Assembly: GCF_947259545.1 (NCBI RefSeq)
Contig: NZ_CAMYMK010000006.1
Coordinates: 1-64,000 of the forward strand
Reading direction: 5' to 3'
Length of the DNA stretch: 64,000 nt
Origin: an uncultured Marinobacter sp.
Lineage (GTDB): Bacteria > Pseudomonadota > Gammaproteobacteria > Pseudomonadales > Oleiphilaceae
Shown: positions 56,125 through 64,000 of the stretch, in pieces
Position numbering within the stretch: position 1 is the stretch's first letter
How the letters are laid out: each line of letters starts with the position of its first letter
The notes under the pieces: model-generated
Told to the model about the DNA's origin: nothing
What the model saw: only the letters and a program-made list of their open reading frames with translations
The model's database searches: none
Made by a program: the position numbers and the translations under genes

Positions 56125-56150
56125 AAAAAGGCAGCCGAAGCTGCCTTTTT
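56125..56150. terminator. Rho-independent terminator of the cold-shock gene
   Basis: AAAAAGGCAGC (56125-56135) and GCTGCCTTTTT (56140-56150) form an 11-bp stem with a CGAA loop, flanked by A and T runs. It follows the leftward cold-shock gene, whose stop is at 56178. Confidence 0.85.
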
Positions 56151-56177
56151 GGCGGTTATTGCTTAATCCGTGGAGGA

Positions 56178-56384
56178 TTAAAGAGCAACAACGTTCTCCG
56201 CCTGAGGACCTTTCTGGCCCTGGGTAACGGTAAACTCAACCTGCTGGCCTTCTGCCAGGGTTTTGAAACCGCTGCCCTGAATAGCGCTGTAGTGAACAAA
56301 AACGTCCGGGCCGCCTTCACGAGTGATAAAGCCAAAGCCTTTTGCTTCGTTGAAGAACTTAACAGTACCGGTAGTAGTAGACAT
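56178..56384 (-). CDS. Cold-shock domain protein (CspA family)
   Basis: 68-residue single-strand nucleic acid-binding protein. RNP1 is KGFGFI (15-20) and RNP2 is DVFVHY (27-32), with the usual TGTVKFFN start. The ATG at 56384 has AGGAAG upstream. It has a 239-bp upstream gap, suggesting the long leader common to csp genes, and ends in a strong terminator. Whether it is cold-induced cannot be read from sequence. Confidence 0.95.
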   Translation of the reverse strand: MSTTTGTVKFFNEAKGFGFITREGGPDVFVHYSAIQGSGFKTLAEGQQVEFTVTQGQKGPQAENVVAL

Positions 56385-56623
56385 ACTTAAACTTCCTGAA
56401 ATCAATCATATTATCTGCTGCCCAACACCTTCGTGGTGCGGGGTCAGCGTTTCACGGAAAAACAGAACTCGCGGAATCAAAAACAGGACGGTCACTACTA
56501 ACTGCGGAGGTACGTCTTATTCATGAAATGCTTTGCTGAATCTTTCCTACGCAAAATACTCTACTCCGGAATCAGCGGATTGCCAAGAGTATTTTCAATA
56601 ATTTCTGTAGGTAAAGATACCCA
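56385..56623 (-). promoter_or_regulatory. Upstream region of the cold-shock gene
   Basis: This AT-rich gap contains an 8-bp inverted repeat, AATACTCT/AGAGTATT, at 56555-56562 and 56586-56593. On the minus strand it encloses a TTGGCA element and a TAGAGT element spaced 17 bp, a plausible promoter. That would give a leader of about 160 bases before the start at 56384. A short CACC/GGTG hairpin is near 56430. Confidence 0.4.
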
Positions 56624-57004
56624 TCAGCCTCGCAGCAGGCCGAACATGTAAATTCCCAGTGCCGTCATGAGGATGGAACCAATCACGTGGGCCAAAACGC
56701 CGGCAATGGCCATGCTCCATTTGCCCTCCTGGATAGCGGCAAACATTTCCAGTGAAAATGTGGAGAATGTGGTCAGTGCGCCACACAGGCCGGTGATGGC
56801 GAACAGCCGCCATTCCGGGGCCAGTGCGCTGCCGTGCATGAAGAAACCAATCAACAGGCCAATCAGCCAGCCCCCGGCCAGGTTGGCCACCAGGGTGCCT
56901 ATGGGGATGGCGTGATAGCTGGAATTCAGCCACAAGCCCAGAGCCCATCGGACGTTGGCGCCGATGACGGCGCCAACACTCACAGCGACAAAGGACAACC
57001 ACAT
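56624..57004 (-). CDS. crcB: Fluoride channel CrcB/Fluc
   Basis: 126-residue membrane protein with four helices. GAVIGANVRW near the N-terminus and GLCGALTTFSTFSLE in the third helix are the Fluc signatures, with the Phe/Ser/Thr residues that line the fluoride pore. Fluc exports fluoride as a dual-topology dimer. No fluoride riboswitch is evident in front of it; its start is 17 bp downstream of fadE in the same direction. Confidence 0.95.
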   Translation of the reverse strand: MWLSFVAVSVGAVIGANVRWALGLWLNSSYHAIPIGTLVANLAGGWLIGLLIGFFMHGSALAPEWRLFAITGLCGALTTFSTFSLEMFAAIQEGKWSMAIAGVLAHVIGSILMTALGIYMFGLLRG

Positions 57005-57021
57005 ATCAGATCACTGCCCGG

Positions 57022-59472
57022 TCATGCAGGATTATGATCAATCACGGTGTCCTTGTTACGGGCAAACTCGTCGAACGGGAAGTCGTCCACAGTGAGCATT
57101 TCCAGCACCACTGCTTCGTACTGCCGCATGAATTCCGCCTCTTCCTTGGTGTAAACACCAGCCTCCAGAGCCGCTTCGAAGCGTTCTTCCGGGTGTAGCG
57201 CGGTCATTGGCAACTCACCCTTGGCGTAGGCTTTGGTGACCTTACGGTACAGCTGTTCGGCCTTGTCGTAATCCTTCAAAAGGCCATTGTAGCTAGCCAG
57301 GGGATTTTCCACCTTACCCTCACCATCAGTGGTCCAGGTGCTGGCAATCAGTTTGCTGCGGATCGGGGTATCAGTGGACATTGCACGGGCCAGGCTACGG
57401 GCCAGGTCGTCATGGGGCGCATCCCAGTGCCGACCAAGTGGCATGGTGACGGCGCGCAGGGCCGCTGCAACCGGGCGGTTTGGCAGGTTCTGCAGGAATT
57501 CGTCCAATGCGTTTTCCGTGCGGTGGAGCAACAGAGCCAGGCTGTACTCCATCACCTCTTTCTCCCCCTCGACCGGCTGGGTCTCGTGCCAGTTCTTCAG
57601 CACCATGGACGCCAGATACAGGTTGGAAAGCATGTCACCGAGTCGCGCGGAGATCAGCTCGCGCATTTTCAGCTCACTGCCCAGGGTGGTCATGGCCGCA
57701 TCACCACACAAGCCAAAGGCTGCACTGAAGCGGGCAACGGCCTGCGCGTACTTGCGGCTGGCGCTGTCGAACGGTACGTCCGCACGCCCTATTCCCAGAG
57801 CCTGGGTGAAAGCGCGGGCAGCGTTGCCAAAGATCAGGCCGGCGTGCCCGAAGAAGGCATCATCGAATGCATCGATGTCGTCGTTGTCCTTGGCAGCCAG
57901 CTCCTTGAGTACATAGGGATGGCAGCGAATAGCGCCCTGACCGAAGATCATCAGACTGCGGGTCATGATGTTGGCGCCTTCCACGGTGATGGACACCGCT
58001 GCGCCACTGAAGCCAATGCCGAGGTAGTTGCGGGGTCCAAGGGTAACCGTCTTGCCGCCGTGAACGTCCATGGCATCGGTCAGCACACTGCGCTGGAACT
58101 CGGTCAGGTGGTATTTGAGGATTGCCGATGGAACCGCAGGCTTCTCGCCCTTGTCGATCATGTTGGCGGTGTGATTTACCGCCGCCTGGGCAATGTAGGT
58201 CTTGGAGGCAATCCGCGCCAGGGGTTCCTGAACCCCTTCCATATCCGCCACCGGGGTATTGAACTGACGGCGAATCCGGGTGAAACCACCTGCCGTGCCC
58301 ACGGCATAGGCCGCAGCACCGGCCGCTCCGGAAGGCAGGGTGATACAACGGCCGACGGACAGGCATTCAACCAGCATACGCCAGCCCTGACCGGCCATTT
58401 CCTGACCACCGATAATGTAATCCAGCGGAATGAAAACATCCTTGCCCTTGATCGGGCCATTCAGGAACGGATGGCCAATCGGGCAATGACGGCGACCGAT
58501 TTCCATGCCTTTGGTGTCACGGGGGATCAACGCACAGGTGATGCCGTAATCTTCCTGCTCGCCCAGCAATCCATCCGGGTCGAACATGCGGAACGCCAGG
58601 CCGACCACGGTGGCGATTGGCGCCAGGGTAATCCAGCGTTTCTCGAAATTGAGCCGGATGCCCAGCACTTCCTTACCGTCAACTTCCTGCTTGCAGACAA
58701 TGCCGGTGTCCGGCAGGGACGTGGCATCCGAACCGGCACGGGGACCGGTCAGACCGAAACAGGGGATCTCTCGGCCGTCCGCCAGACGCGGCAGGTAATG
58801 GTTCTTCTGTTCCTCGGTACCATACTTGACCAGCAACTCGCCCGGGCCGAGGGAATTGGGGACACCGACGGATACCATCAGCATCTCGTTGGCCGCCAGT
58901 TTCTGCAGCACCGCAGTCTGGGCCTTGGCCGAGAAATGCAGGCCGCCGTACTCCTTGGGAATAATCATGCCGAAGAATTTCTCTTTCTTCAGGAAGTCCC
59001 ACAGCTCTTTCGGCAGATCGGCACGCTCGACCCCTACATCCCAGGCGTTGCACATGGAGATCGCCTGGGTGCACTGGTTATCCACGAATGCCTGCTCTTC
59101 GTCGCTCAGCCCGGTGTTGCGATTGATCAACAGGTTGTGCCAGTCCGGCTGACCGGTGAACAGTTCTCCATCCCAGCCCACGGTGCCAGCTTCGAGAGCA
59201 ACCTTCTCGGTTTCGGAGACTTTCGGTGCCACTTTCTTGAACATGGCGAAAATGCGCGGTGTCAGCCAGCTCTTGCGAAACCCTGACAACCCGGCTGCGG
59301 CAGTAACGCCAGCGCCGATGAACAGAATCAAAGCGAGGGTTCCCGACGCGAAGATCAGGGATACCAACCCCACTACTACCATTACACCAATGGCCGGCTT
59401 GGCACCGGACTCCCGGCGCATCACGGTCAACAGACCGGCCACCGCGATCACGAACAGAATGAAAGTCATCAT
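57022..59472 (-). CDS. fadE: Acyl-CoA dehydrogenase FadE
   Basis: 816-residue enzyme that performs the first oxidation of fatty acid beta-oxidation. Two N-terminal membrane helices (about 1-20 and 25-60) anchor it. The acyl-CoA dehydrogenase core includes GLTGPRAGSDATSLPD, a WITLAP FAD region, and the catalytic Glu region VEGANIMTRSLMIFGQG. A C-terminal DUF1974 domain (about 530-800) completes the FadE type. Two adjacent Met codons (59472 and 59469) are possible starts. Confidence 0.96.
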   Translation of the reverse strand: MMTFILFVIAVAGLLTVMRRESGAKPAIGVMVVVGLVSLIFASGTLALILFIGAGVTAAAGLSGFRKSWLTPRIFAMFKKVAPKVSETEKVALEAGTVGWDGELFTGQPDWHNLLINRNTGLSDEEQAFVDNQCTQAISMCNAWDVGVERADLPKELWDFLKKEKFFGMIIPKEYGGLHFSAKAQTAVLQKLAANEMLMVSVGVPNSLGPGELLVKYGTEEQKNHYLPRLADGREIPCFGLTGPRAGSDATSLPDTGIVCKQEVDGKEVLGIRLNFEKRWITLAPIATVVGLAFRMFDPDGLLGEQEDYGITCALIPRDTKGMEIGRRHCPIGHPFLNGPIKGKDVFIPLDYIIGGQEMAGQGWRMLVECLSVGRCITLPSGAAGAAAYAVGTAGGFTRIRRQFNTPVADMEGVQEPLARIASKTYIAQAAVNHTANMIDKGEKPAVPSAILKYHLTEFQRSVLTDAMDVHGGKTVTLGPRNYLGIGFSGAAVSITVEGANIMTRSLMIFGQGAIRCHPYVLKELAAKDNDDIDAFDDAFFGHAGLIFGNAARAFTQALGIGRADVPFDSASRKYAQAVARFSAAFGLCGDAAMTTLGSELKMRELISARLGDMLSNLYLASMVLKNWHETQPVEGEKEVMEYSLALLLHRTENALDEFLQNLPNRPVAAALRAVTMPLGRHWDAPHDDLARSLARAMSTDTPIRSKLIASTWTTDGEGKVENPLASYNGLLKDYDKAEQLYRKVTKAYAKGELPMTALHPEERFEAALEAGVYTKEEAEFMRQYEAVVLEMLTVDDFPFDEFARNKDTVIDHNPA

Positions 59473-59571
59473 AAGGTCTCTCTGTCATTCATGGATTGAA
59501 TATCGAAGACTACATTTCGTTACGTTCAAGGTAACCGATCAGATGATTTCTGGCCAGTAATCACATCATGA

Positions 59572-62433
59572 TCAGGCAGTTACAATCACCCGGATGCCTT
59601 CCAGGGACAGGCTGGCCTGCGTTAGTGCCGATTTCGCCGCCTCGAACTGATCCTGGAAAAACCCGATCTCTTCGTCACGGATCGCCGGATTCACTTTCTT
59701 CAGCGCCTCAAGTCGCCGGATTTCTGGCTCAAACACGCGGCTCAGCTGTGCCAGCGCTTTCTCACGCATCGGTTCCAGGTGAGGGTCCGCCAGCGCCTCG
59801 ACATGACCAACCATGGTCTCCACCTGTGGCCGGATCTGCGGAACGATGGCCTGCGCAGTACGGCGGCGGATATTGGAACAGAGATCGTTCAGGCGATCAT
59901 GGGGCAAAGCGGCAGATAAATCGCGACCATTGACGTCCACCAGCATCCGCAGCGGCGACACCGGCAGGTAGCGTGACAACTGCAATGACTCCGGCGCCGG
60001 ACAGTGCACCGTGAACAATGCTTCCAGCAACAACGTACCTGCCGGCAGAGCCTTGACCGAGAGACTGGCGAGCGCGGCCTTACCGAGACCGGAACTGGTC
60101 ACCGAATCCATCACGCCGGTCACCAGCGGGTGCTCCCAGCTCATGAACGCCATGTCTTCGCGCTCAAGTGCCTGCTGGCGGCTCCAGGTGACCGTCAGAC
60201 CGTCCTCAGGCAATTCAGACACATGCCCCGCATGGTACTGCTCTCCGGGCTTGAGCACATCGGCGTGCTCGGAATGATCTTCCATATCCACGCCGAGGAT
60301 ATCGAACGCGTCCACCATGTAGTCCCGCACTTCGGCGGATCCCTCTTCCTCTTCGATCTTTTCGATAAGGTCGGTCGCCACATCGCGGCGACAGGAATTC
60401 ATCTCGATCAGTGCGTCACGGCCATTCTGCAGCAGGGTGCGCAGACGGTCGGCTTCCGCCCGGGAATCAGTCAGCATGGCATCCAGCTCTGACAACTCAC
60501 CATCCACCACACGCTGCCAATCGCTCTGCACCTTGTCCTGGACCGCCACACCAACGGAACAACTCTCTCTGAACGCATCGAGCCCCTCATGGAACCAACG
60601 GAACTGGGCTTCCTGAACCGTGCCTTCCAGATAGGGAATATGAACATCGATGGTGTCGGACTGGCCGATCCGGTCAAGCCGGCCGATACGCTGCTCCAGC
60701 AGGTCGGGGTTGGCCGGCAGGTCGAACAATACCAGGTGGTGGGCAAACTGGAAGTTGCGCCCCTCGCTGCCAATTTCTGAGCAGATCAACGCCTGGGCAC
60801 CCTGCTCGGTGTCGGAAAAATAGGCCGCCGCCCGGTCCCGCTCGATCAGGCTCAGGTGTTCGTGGAAAGCCGCACTGCGGATACCGGCGCGCAGCTGTAG
60901 ATAATGCTCCAGAGCCATGGCCGTGCTGGCGTGAGCGCAGATAACCACCACTTTGGCCGGTTTCAGGCTGGCCAGGGTTTTCTCCAGCCAGGCCACCCGT
61001 GGGTCTTCCGCAAGCCACTGCTCTTCGTCCAGCGCCCGTTCCGGCGCCAGATTTTCGAGACCAAACCGTTGGAATTGATAACTGTCGGGACACGGCAGGG
61101 GTACCGGCAGGGCACGCCGCTCCGGAAAGCCCTGAATGGCGGCGCGGGTGTTGCGGAACAGCACGCGACCGGTGCCGTGCCGATCCAGCAGAGCATCAAT
61201 GATGGCCTGTTGCGGGTCGGGCGCCTTTTCCAGCACGGTCAGTTCGTCACCCAACCAGTTCTTCAGCTCAGCCCGATCCTCCGGCTTCAGGCTGTCACCG
61301 TTATCCTGCAAGCGACGCACGACCTCATTGATGGCCTCGTACTGCTGCTCTTCCTCCCGGAAGGTCTCCAGATCGTGGAAACGCGCGGGGTCCAGTAGCC
61401 GCAGGCGGGCAAAGTGGCTGGCCACGCCCACCTGCTCCGGTGTCGCAGTCAGCAGCAACAGCCCCCGGCTGGCCGCCGACAAATCCTCCACCAACTGGTA
61501 TTCCGGGCTCACCTGCTCCGGACTCCAGGCCAGATGGTGAGCCTCGTCCACCACCATCAGGTCCCAGCCGGCCGCCACGGCATCCTTCTGGGCCTGCGGG
61601 CTGGACATCAGGAAGTCGAGACTACACAGCACCAGTTGATCGCTTTCAAACGGATTGACCGAAAACGCGTCGCCGAACACCTTGTTTACCAGCGCGTCGA
61701 CGTCGTCCTCACTGTCAGCCAGTGCATCGTACCGACCCTGGTCGATGATGGAGAAGCGCAGGTTGAAACGCCGCAACATTTCCACCAACCACTGGTGAAT
61801 CAGCGAATCCGGCACCACGATCAACGCCCGCTTTGCGCGACCAGTATGCAGCTGGTAGTGGAGAATCAGACCCGCTTCAATGGTTTTGCCAAGGCCCACT
61901 TCATCGGCCAGCAGCACCCTGGGGGCATGACGGCTGGCAACCTCATGGGCAATGTAGATCTGGTGAGGCAGGTGCTGGGTGCGTGCCCCAATCAGGCCCT
62001 GGGCGGCGGATGCCCGCAGACGCTCCTGGTGCTGTAGCGTTGCAACGCGAAGCCGGAAGGCACCGTTGCGGTCAAACTGACCGGCAAACAGGCGCTGGTG
62101 CGGTGCGGAGAAGTTCACCGAGCTGCTCAGCTTGACTTCGGAGATCTGCTGGATTGTTTCACCATCGTCCGCGTGGTACATCAGAACGCCACCCAGATCC
62201 TCCACCGCCTGCACGATATAGCGGTCGCCATCAAAGGTCTCGATCTCTTCACCGATCTGGTAAATGATGCGGGACAGGGGGGCGTTATCAATAGCGTAGG
62301 TGCGCTCTTCGTCGGCTGCCGGGAACCCGAGGGTGACCCGACGTCCCGAGATGTCGGTGACAATTCCAAGCCCGAGACCGGTGTCGCTGTGGCTGACCCA
62401 GCGCTGGCCGATGACAAAATCCGATGCGTCCAA
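59572..62433 (-). CDS. rapA: RNA polymerase-associated ATPase RapA
   Basis: 953-residue Swi2/Snf2 ATPase that recycles stalled RNA polymerase. N-terminal Tudor-like segments begin FVIGQRWVSHSDTGLGLGIV. Helicase motifs are LLADEVGLGKTIEAG (Walker A), DEAHH (Walker B), LLLTATP, and QRIGRLDRIGQ (motif VI). I favour the TTG at 62433, which has GGAGG (62438-62442) 4 bases upstream. The TTG at 62454 would add seven residues and lacks a ribosome-binding site. The length fits E. coli RapA (968). Confidence 0.95.
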   Translation of the reverse strand: MDASDFVIGQRWVSHSDTGLGLGIVTDISGRRVTLGFPAADEERTYAIDNAPLSRIIYQIGEEIETFDGDRYIVQAVEDLGGVLMYHADDGETIQQISEVKLSSSVNFSAPHQRLFAGQFDRNGAFRLRVATLQHQERLRASAAQGLIGARTQHLPHQIYIAHEVASRHAPRVLLADEVGLGKTIEAGLILHYQLHTGRAKRALIVVPDSLIHQWLVEMLRRFNLRFSIIDQGRYDALADSEDDVDALVNKVFGDAFSVNPFESDQLVLCSLDFLMSSPQAQKDAVAAGWDLMVVDEAHHLAWSPEQVSPEYQLVEDLSAASRGLLLLTATPEQVGVASHFARLRLLDPARFHDLETFREEEQQYEAINEVVRRLQDNGDSLKPEDRAELKNWLGDELTVLEKAPDPQQAIIDALLDRHGTGRVLFRNTRAAIQGFPERRALPVPLPCPDSYQFQRFGLENLAPERALDEEQWLAEDPRVAWLEKTLASLKPAKVVVICAHASTAMALEHYLQLRAGIRSAAFHEHLSLIERDRAAAYFSDTEQGAQALICSEIGSEGRNFQFAHHLVLFDLPANPDLLEQRIGRLDRIGQSDTIDVHIPYLEGTVQEAQFRWFHEGLDAFRESCSVGVAVQDKVQSDWQRVVDGELSELDAMLTDSRAEADRLRTLLQNGRDALIEMNSCRRDVATDLIEKIEEEEGSAEVRDYMVDAFDILGVDMEDHSEHADVLKPGEQYHAGHVSELPEDGLTVTWSRQQALEREDMAFMSWEHPLVTGVMDSVTSSGLGKAALASLSVKALPAGTLLLEALFTVHCPAPESLQLSRYLPVSPLRMLVDVNGRDLSAALPHDRLNDLCSNIRRRTAQAIVPQIRPQVETMVGHVEALADPHLEPMREKALAQLSRVFEPEIRRLEALKKVNPAIRDEEIGFFQDQFEAAKSALTQASLSLEGIRVIVTA

Positions 62434-62493
62434 GAAACCTCCGTCGCGTTTCAATTCAGGGTGTCTGTAAAGTCGTTGTTTCCGTCAGGGTCA

Positions 62494-63261
62494 TTACTTC
62501 AATTGTTTGTAGTCTGCACCGCTCTCACGCACCCAGTACGCCGCCGCGCCACACACTGCCGCCGGCACCACGACCAGGTTTAACACTGGCACCATGGCAG
62601 CCAGCGCCACCGGCAAACCAAAACCAAAGGCAGACAGGCGAGTATCGCCCAACAGCTTGCGCAACGCGGGAAAGCTGACCTTGTGATTGTCCGCCGGGTA
62701 ATCCACATACTGCAGCGCCATCATCCAGCTGTTAAAGAGGAACCACAGCACCGCAGCCACCAGATTCACCACCGGAATCAGCCCGATAATCAACAGGCCG
62801 ATGGCCCGCGGCAGGTAGTAGAGGATTTTCTGCACTTCACGCCACAGGGCGCGGGGAATATCGCGGATGATCTGGCTCCAGCCATCGTCCGTGCTGACTT
62901 CCTGGCCGGTGAGATGCTTTTCCGTCAGTTCCGCCAGATAGCCATAGAAGGGCGACCCGATCAGGTTCGCCAGAATGACAAACCCATAGGCCAGCATCAG
63001 CAGGATCACAACGCCGTACAGTATCCAGAACAACCAGTCCAGGCTCTGCAGCCAGGCCCAATCAGGCAACCAGCCCATGGCGGCCGCAATCATGGCGGCA
63101 AACAGTTCAGCGAGAAAATAGAACAGCAAACCGAACAGCAGGATGTTGATAACCAAGGGAATAATGACGAACAAGCGCAGGCCAGGCTGGCGAATCAGCC
63201 TGAAACCTTCACCGAGGTAGCCCAGGCCACGAAAAAAGTTTCCCTTCAACATAGGTGGCAT
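62494..63261 (-). CDS. cysZ: Sulfate transporter CysZ
   Basis: 255-residue inner-membrane sulfate permease of the EI24/CysZ family. It has about four to six hydrophobic helices: RLFVIIPLVINILLFGLLFY, LFWILYGVVILLMLAYGF, and AIGLLIIGLIPVVNLVAA among them. NLIGSPFYGYLAE is a family hallmark. GGAGG is 2 bases before the ATG at 63261 and 11 before the ATG at 63252, so either may be used; the shorter form has 252 residues. It supplies sulfate for cysteine synthesis. Confidence 0.92.
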   Translation of the reverse strand: MPPMLKGNFFRGLGYLGEGFRLIRQPGLRLFVIIPLVINILLFGLLFYFLAELFAAMIAAAMGWLPDWAWLQSLDWLFWILYGVVILLMLAYGFVILANLIGSPFYGYLAELTEKHLTGQEVSTDDGWSQIIRDIPRALWREVQKILYYLPRAIGLLIIGLIPVVNLVAAVLWFLFNSWMMALQYVDYPADNHKVSFPALRKLLGDTRLSAFGFGLPVALAAMVPVLNLVVVPAAVCGAAAYWVRESGADYKQLK

Positions 63262-63348
63262 TACCTCCGCTTCAATGACAGTGACGGGGCGCAAAGCATA
63301 CCATGTTGCCACACTCACCACAGCCCGATGAGGTCCCGGATTCCAACG

Positions 63349-63753
63349 ATGGACATAAAGAAAGGTCGCCTTGAACAGATTCTCGATTGCCGTCCTCTGT
63401 GGCAACTGGCCCTGTTTATATCCGTCATCGCCATCCTTTACCTGGCGACCACGAGCACCCCGTACCCCATGCCTTCGTCCCCGAATGACAAGGTCAACCA
63501 CCTCATTGCTTTCACGGAGCTGGCGATTCTCGCGCGATTGGGGTGGCCACGCATATCAACCATCTGGCTCGTCGCTCCTGCCCTGGTATTGTTTGGCCTT
63601 GCGATTGAGGTCATTCAGTCGCAGCTGCCATACCGCGAGTTTTCCCTGGCGGATCTGGCAGCAGACGCCGCAGGTGTTGCGATTGGACTGCTACCCTGGC
63701 CCGGAGTAAAGCGCAAAACCGACATCCCCAATGGCTCCGGAAGCCGGATGTGA
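63349..63753 (+). CDS. VanZ-like membrane protein
   Basis: 134-residue protein with about four helices. SPNDKVNHLIAFTELAILAR and the later GLAIEVIQSQLPYREFSLAD plus DAAGVAIG fit the VanZ-like pattern (DK..H...F, E..Q...R....D...N..G). The role is unknown in Gram-negatives. The ATG at 63349 is chosen; another in-frame ATG at 63328 lacks a ribosome-binding site. It is divergent from cysZ. Confidence 0.8.
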   Translation: MDIKKGRLEQILDCRPLWQLALFISVIAILYLATTSTPYPMPSSPNDKVNHLIAFTELAILARLGWPRISTIWLVAPALVLFGLAIEVIQSQLPYREFSLADLAADAAGVAIGLLPWPGVKRKTDIPNGSGSRM

Positions 63754-64000
63754 GATTTCCCCCAGAGCAGGTGTGCGATATTTCCTACAAAGCCGTAAGC
63801 ATCTGCGGCAACGTGGCGTAGGCACTTCGACCAGGGGAACCGTCAGCTTATTTAACCCCATGTTTTACAAGCACTAACTGGATGCGTCACAAAACTGACA
63901 CTGGAAAGGCCTGCATGTGTCACACGCTTGTCAGACCAGGATTGCTATAGTGAATTCGTCAGGGATGACAGGGAAAAGGAAGACGCACAGGACGCACCCC
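63754..64000 (+). promoter_or_regulatory. Intergenic region with extended -10 promoter candidate
   Basis: No gene is seen here. TGCTATAGT (63943-63951) is an extended -10 element, with several TGTCA/TGACA half-sites just upstream (63895-63933). The downstream purine-rich stretch suggests a leader for a rightward gene outside the window. Confidence 0.35.

Noticed and set aside
57412..59286. Long open frame on the plus strand across fadE (about 620 codons)
   Set aside because: It is antisense to a complete fadE gene with all family motifs. The translation is His/Arg/Gln-rich without a domain, as expected of a GC-rich shadow frame.
62683..63348. Upstream extension of the VanZ-like frame
   Set aside because: The extension runs antisense through cysZ and encodes Gln/His-rich sequence; the conserved VanZ-like part begins only at 63349.

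Overview
The window looks like a chromosomal segment of a Marinobacter-like marine gammaproteobacterium. This rests on overall protein character, on gene order that I remember as shared with Pseudomonas aeruginosa (cytochrome c4/engB; coaD/GMC dehydrogenase/Tat protein/aldehyde dehydrogenase/TetR; hemB/ppk; rubredoxin reductase/rubredoxin/ubiC/ubiA/phoB/phoR), and on genes typical of hydrocarbon and lipid users (rubredoxin system, FadE, TesB, AidB-like dehydrogenase, Baeyer-Villiger-type monooxygenase). No database search was possible. Coding density is high. I saw no rRNA, tRNA, CRISPR array, prophage or transposase gene.

Layout. 1-0.17 kb: a perfect 70-bp inverted repeat containing a duplicated terminator. 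0.2-1.6 kb: diheme cytochrome c4 and EngB, divergent. 1.8-7.0 kb: a TetR regulator divergent from an alcohol/aldehyde oxidation operon (aldehyde dehydrogenase, Tat lipoprotein, GMC dehydrogenase), then coaD. 7.0-12.8 kb: a leftward block of DUF945, ppk1, hemB and a lipase foldase. 12.9-18.6 kb: a SutA-like small protein, TetR plus AidB-like dehydrogenase, a DUF503 protein, panP and a small unknown protein. 18.7-24.8 kb: a phosphate permease and c-di-GMP enzymes. 24.9-29.5 kb: tesB, rubB-rubA, then hpt-ubiC-ubiA. 29.7-37.4 kb: phoBR, a REC/PilZ-like regulator, a lytic transglycosylase, a YdjM-type protein, a pseudouridine synthase, a one-domain asparaginase and PBP7. 37.7-41.9 kb: a second membrane EAL protein and ilvD. 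42.0-46.1 kb: an SDR/diiron protein/flavin monooxygenase operon with a divergent TetR. 46.2-64 kb: an orphan PAAR protein, a divergent phosphoketolase-like enzyme, a P-type ATPase, Yip1, ald-GST, an exported dienelactone hydrolase, an acyltransferase, Csp, CrcB, FadE, RapA, CysZ and a VanZ-like protein.

The most unusual signal is a dispersed palindromic element. Three intergenic copies (15804-15912, 18199-18307, 29533-29623) keep a 53-bp loop; two of the loops differ at only one base. Their outer stems differ between copies yet remain self-complementary within each copy. The 70-bp perfect palindrome at the left edge ends in the same inner-stem sequence and may be a collapsed fourth member.

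Regulation is readable in several places: TetR-type palindromes inside or beside promoters (2571-2586, 13371-13384, 45472-45484, 45496-45509), a palindrome between the -35 and -10 boxes of rubAB (27205-27217), a candidate Pho box before phoB (29657-29674), and a structured leader before panP.
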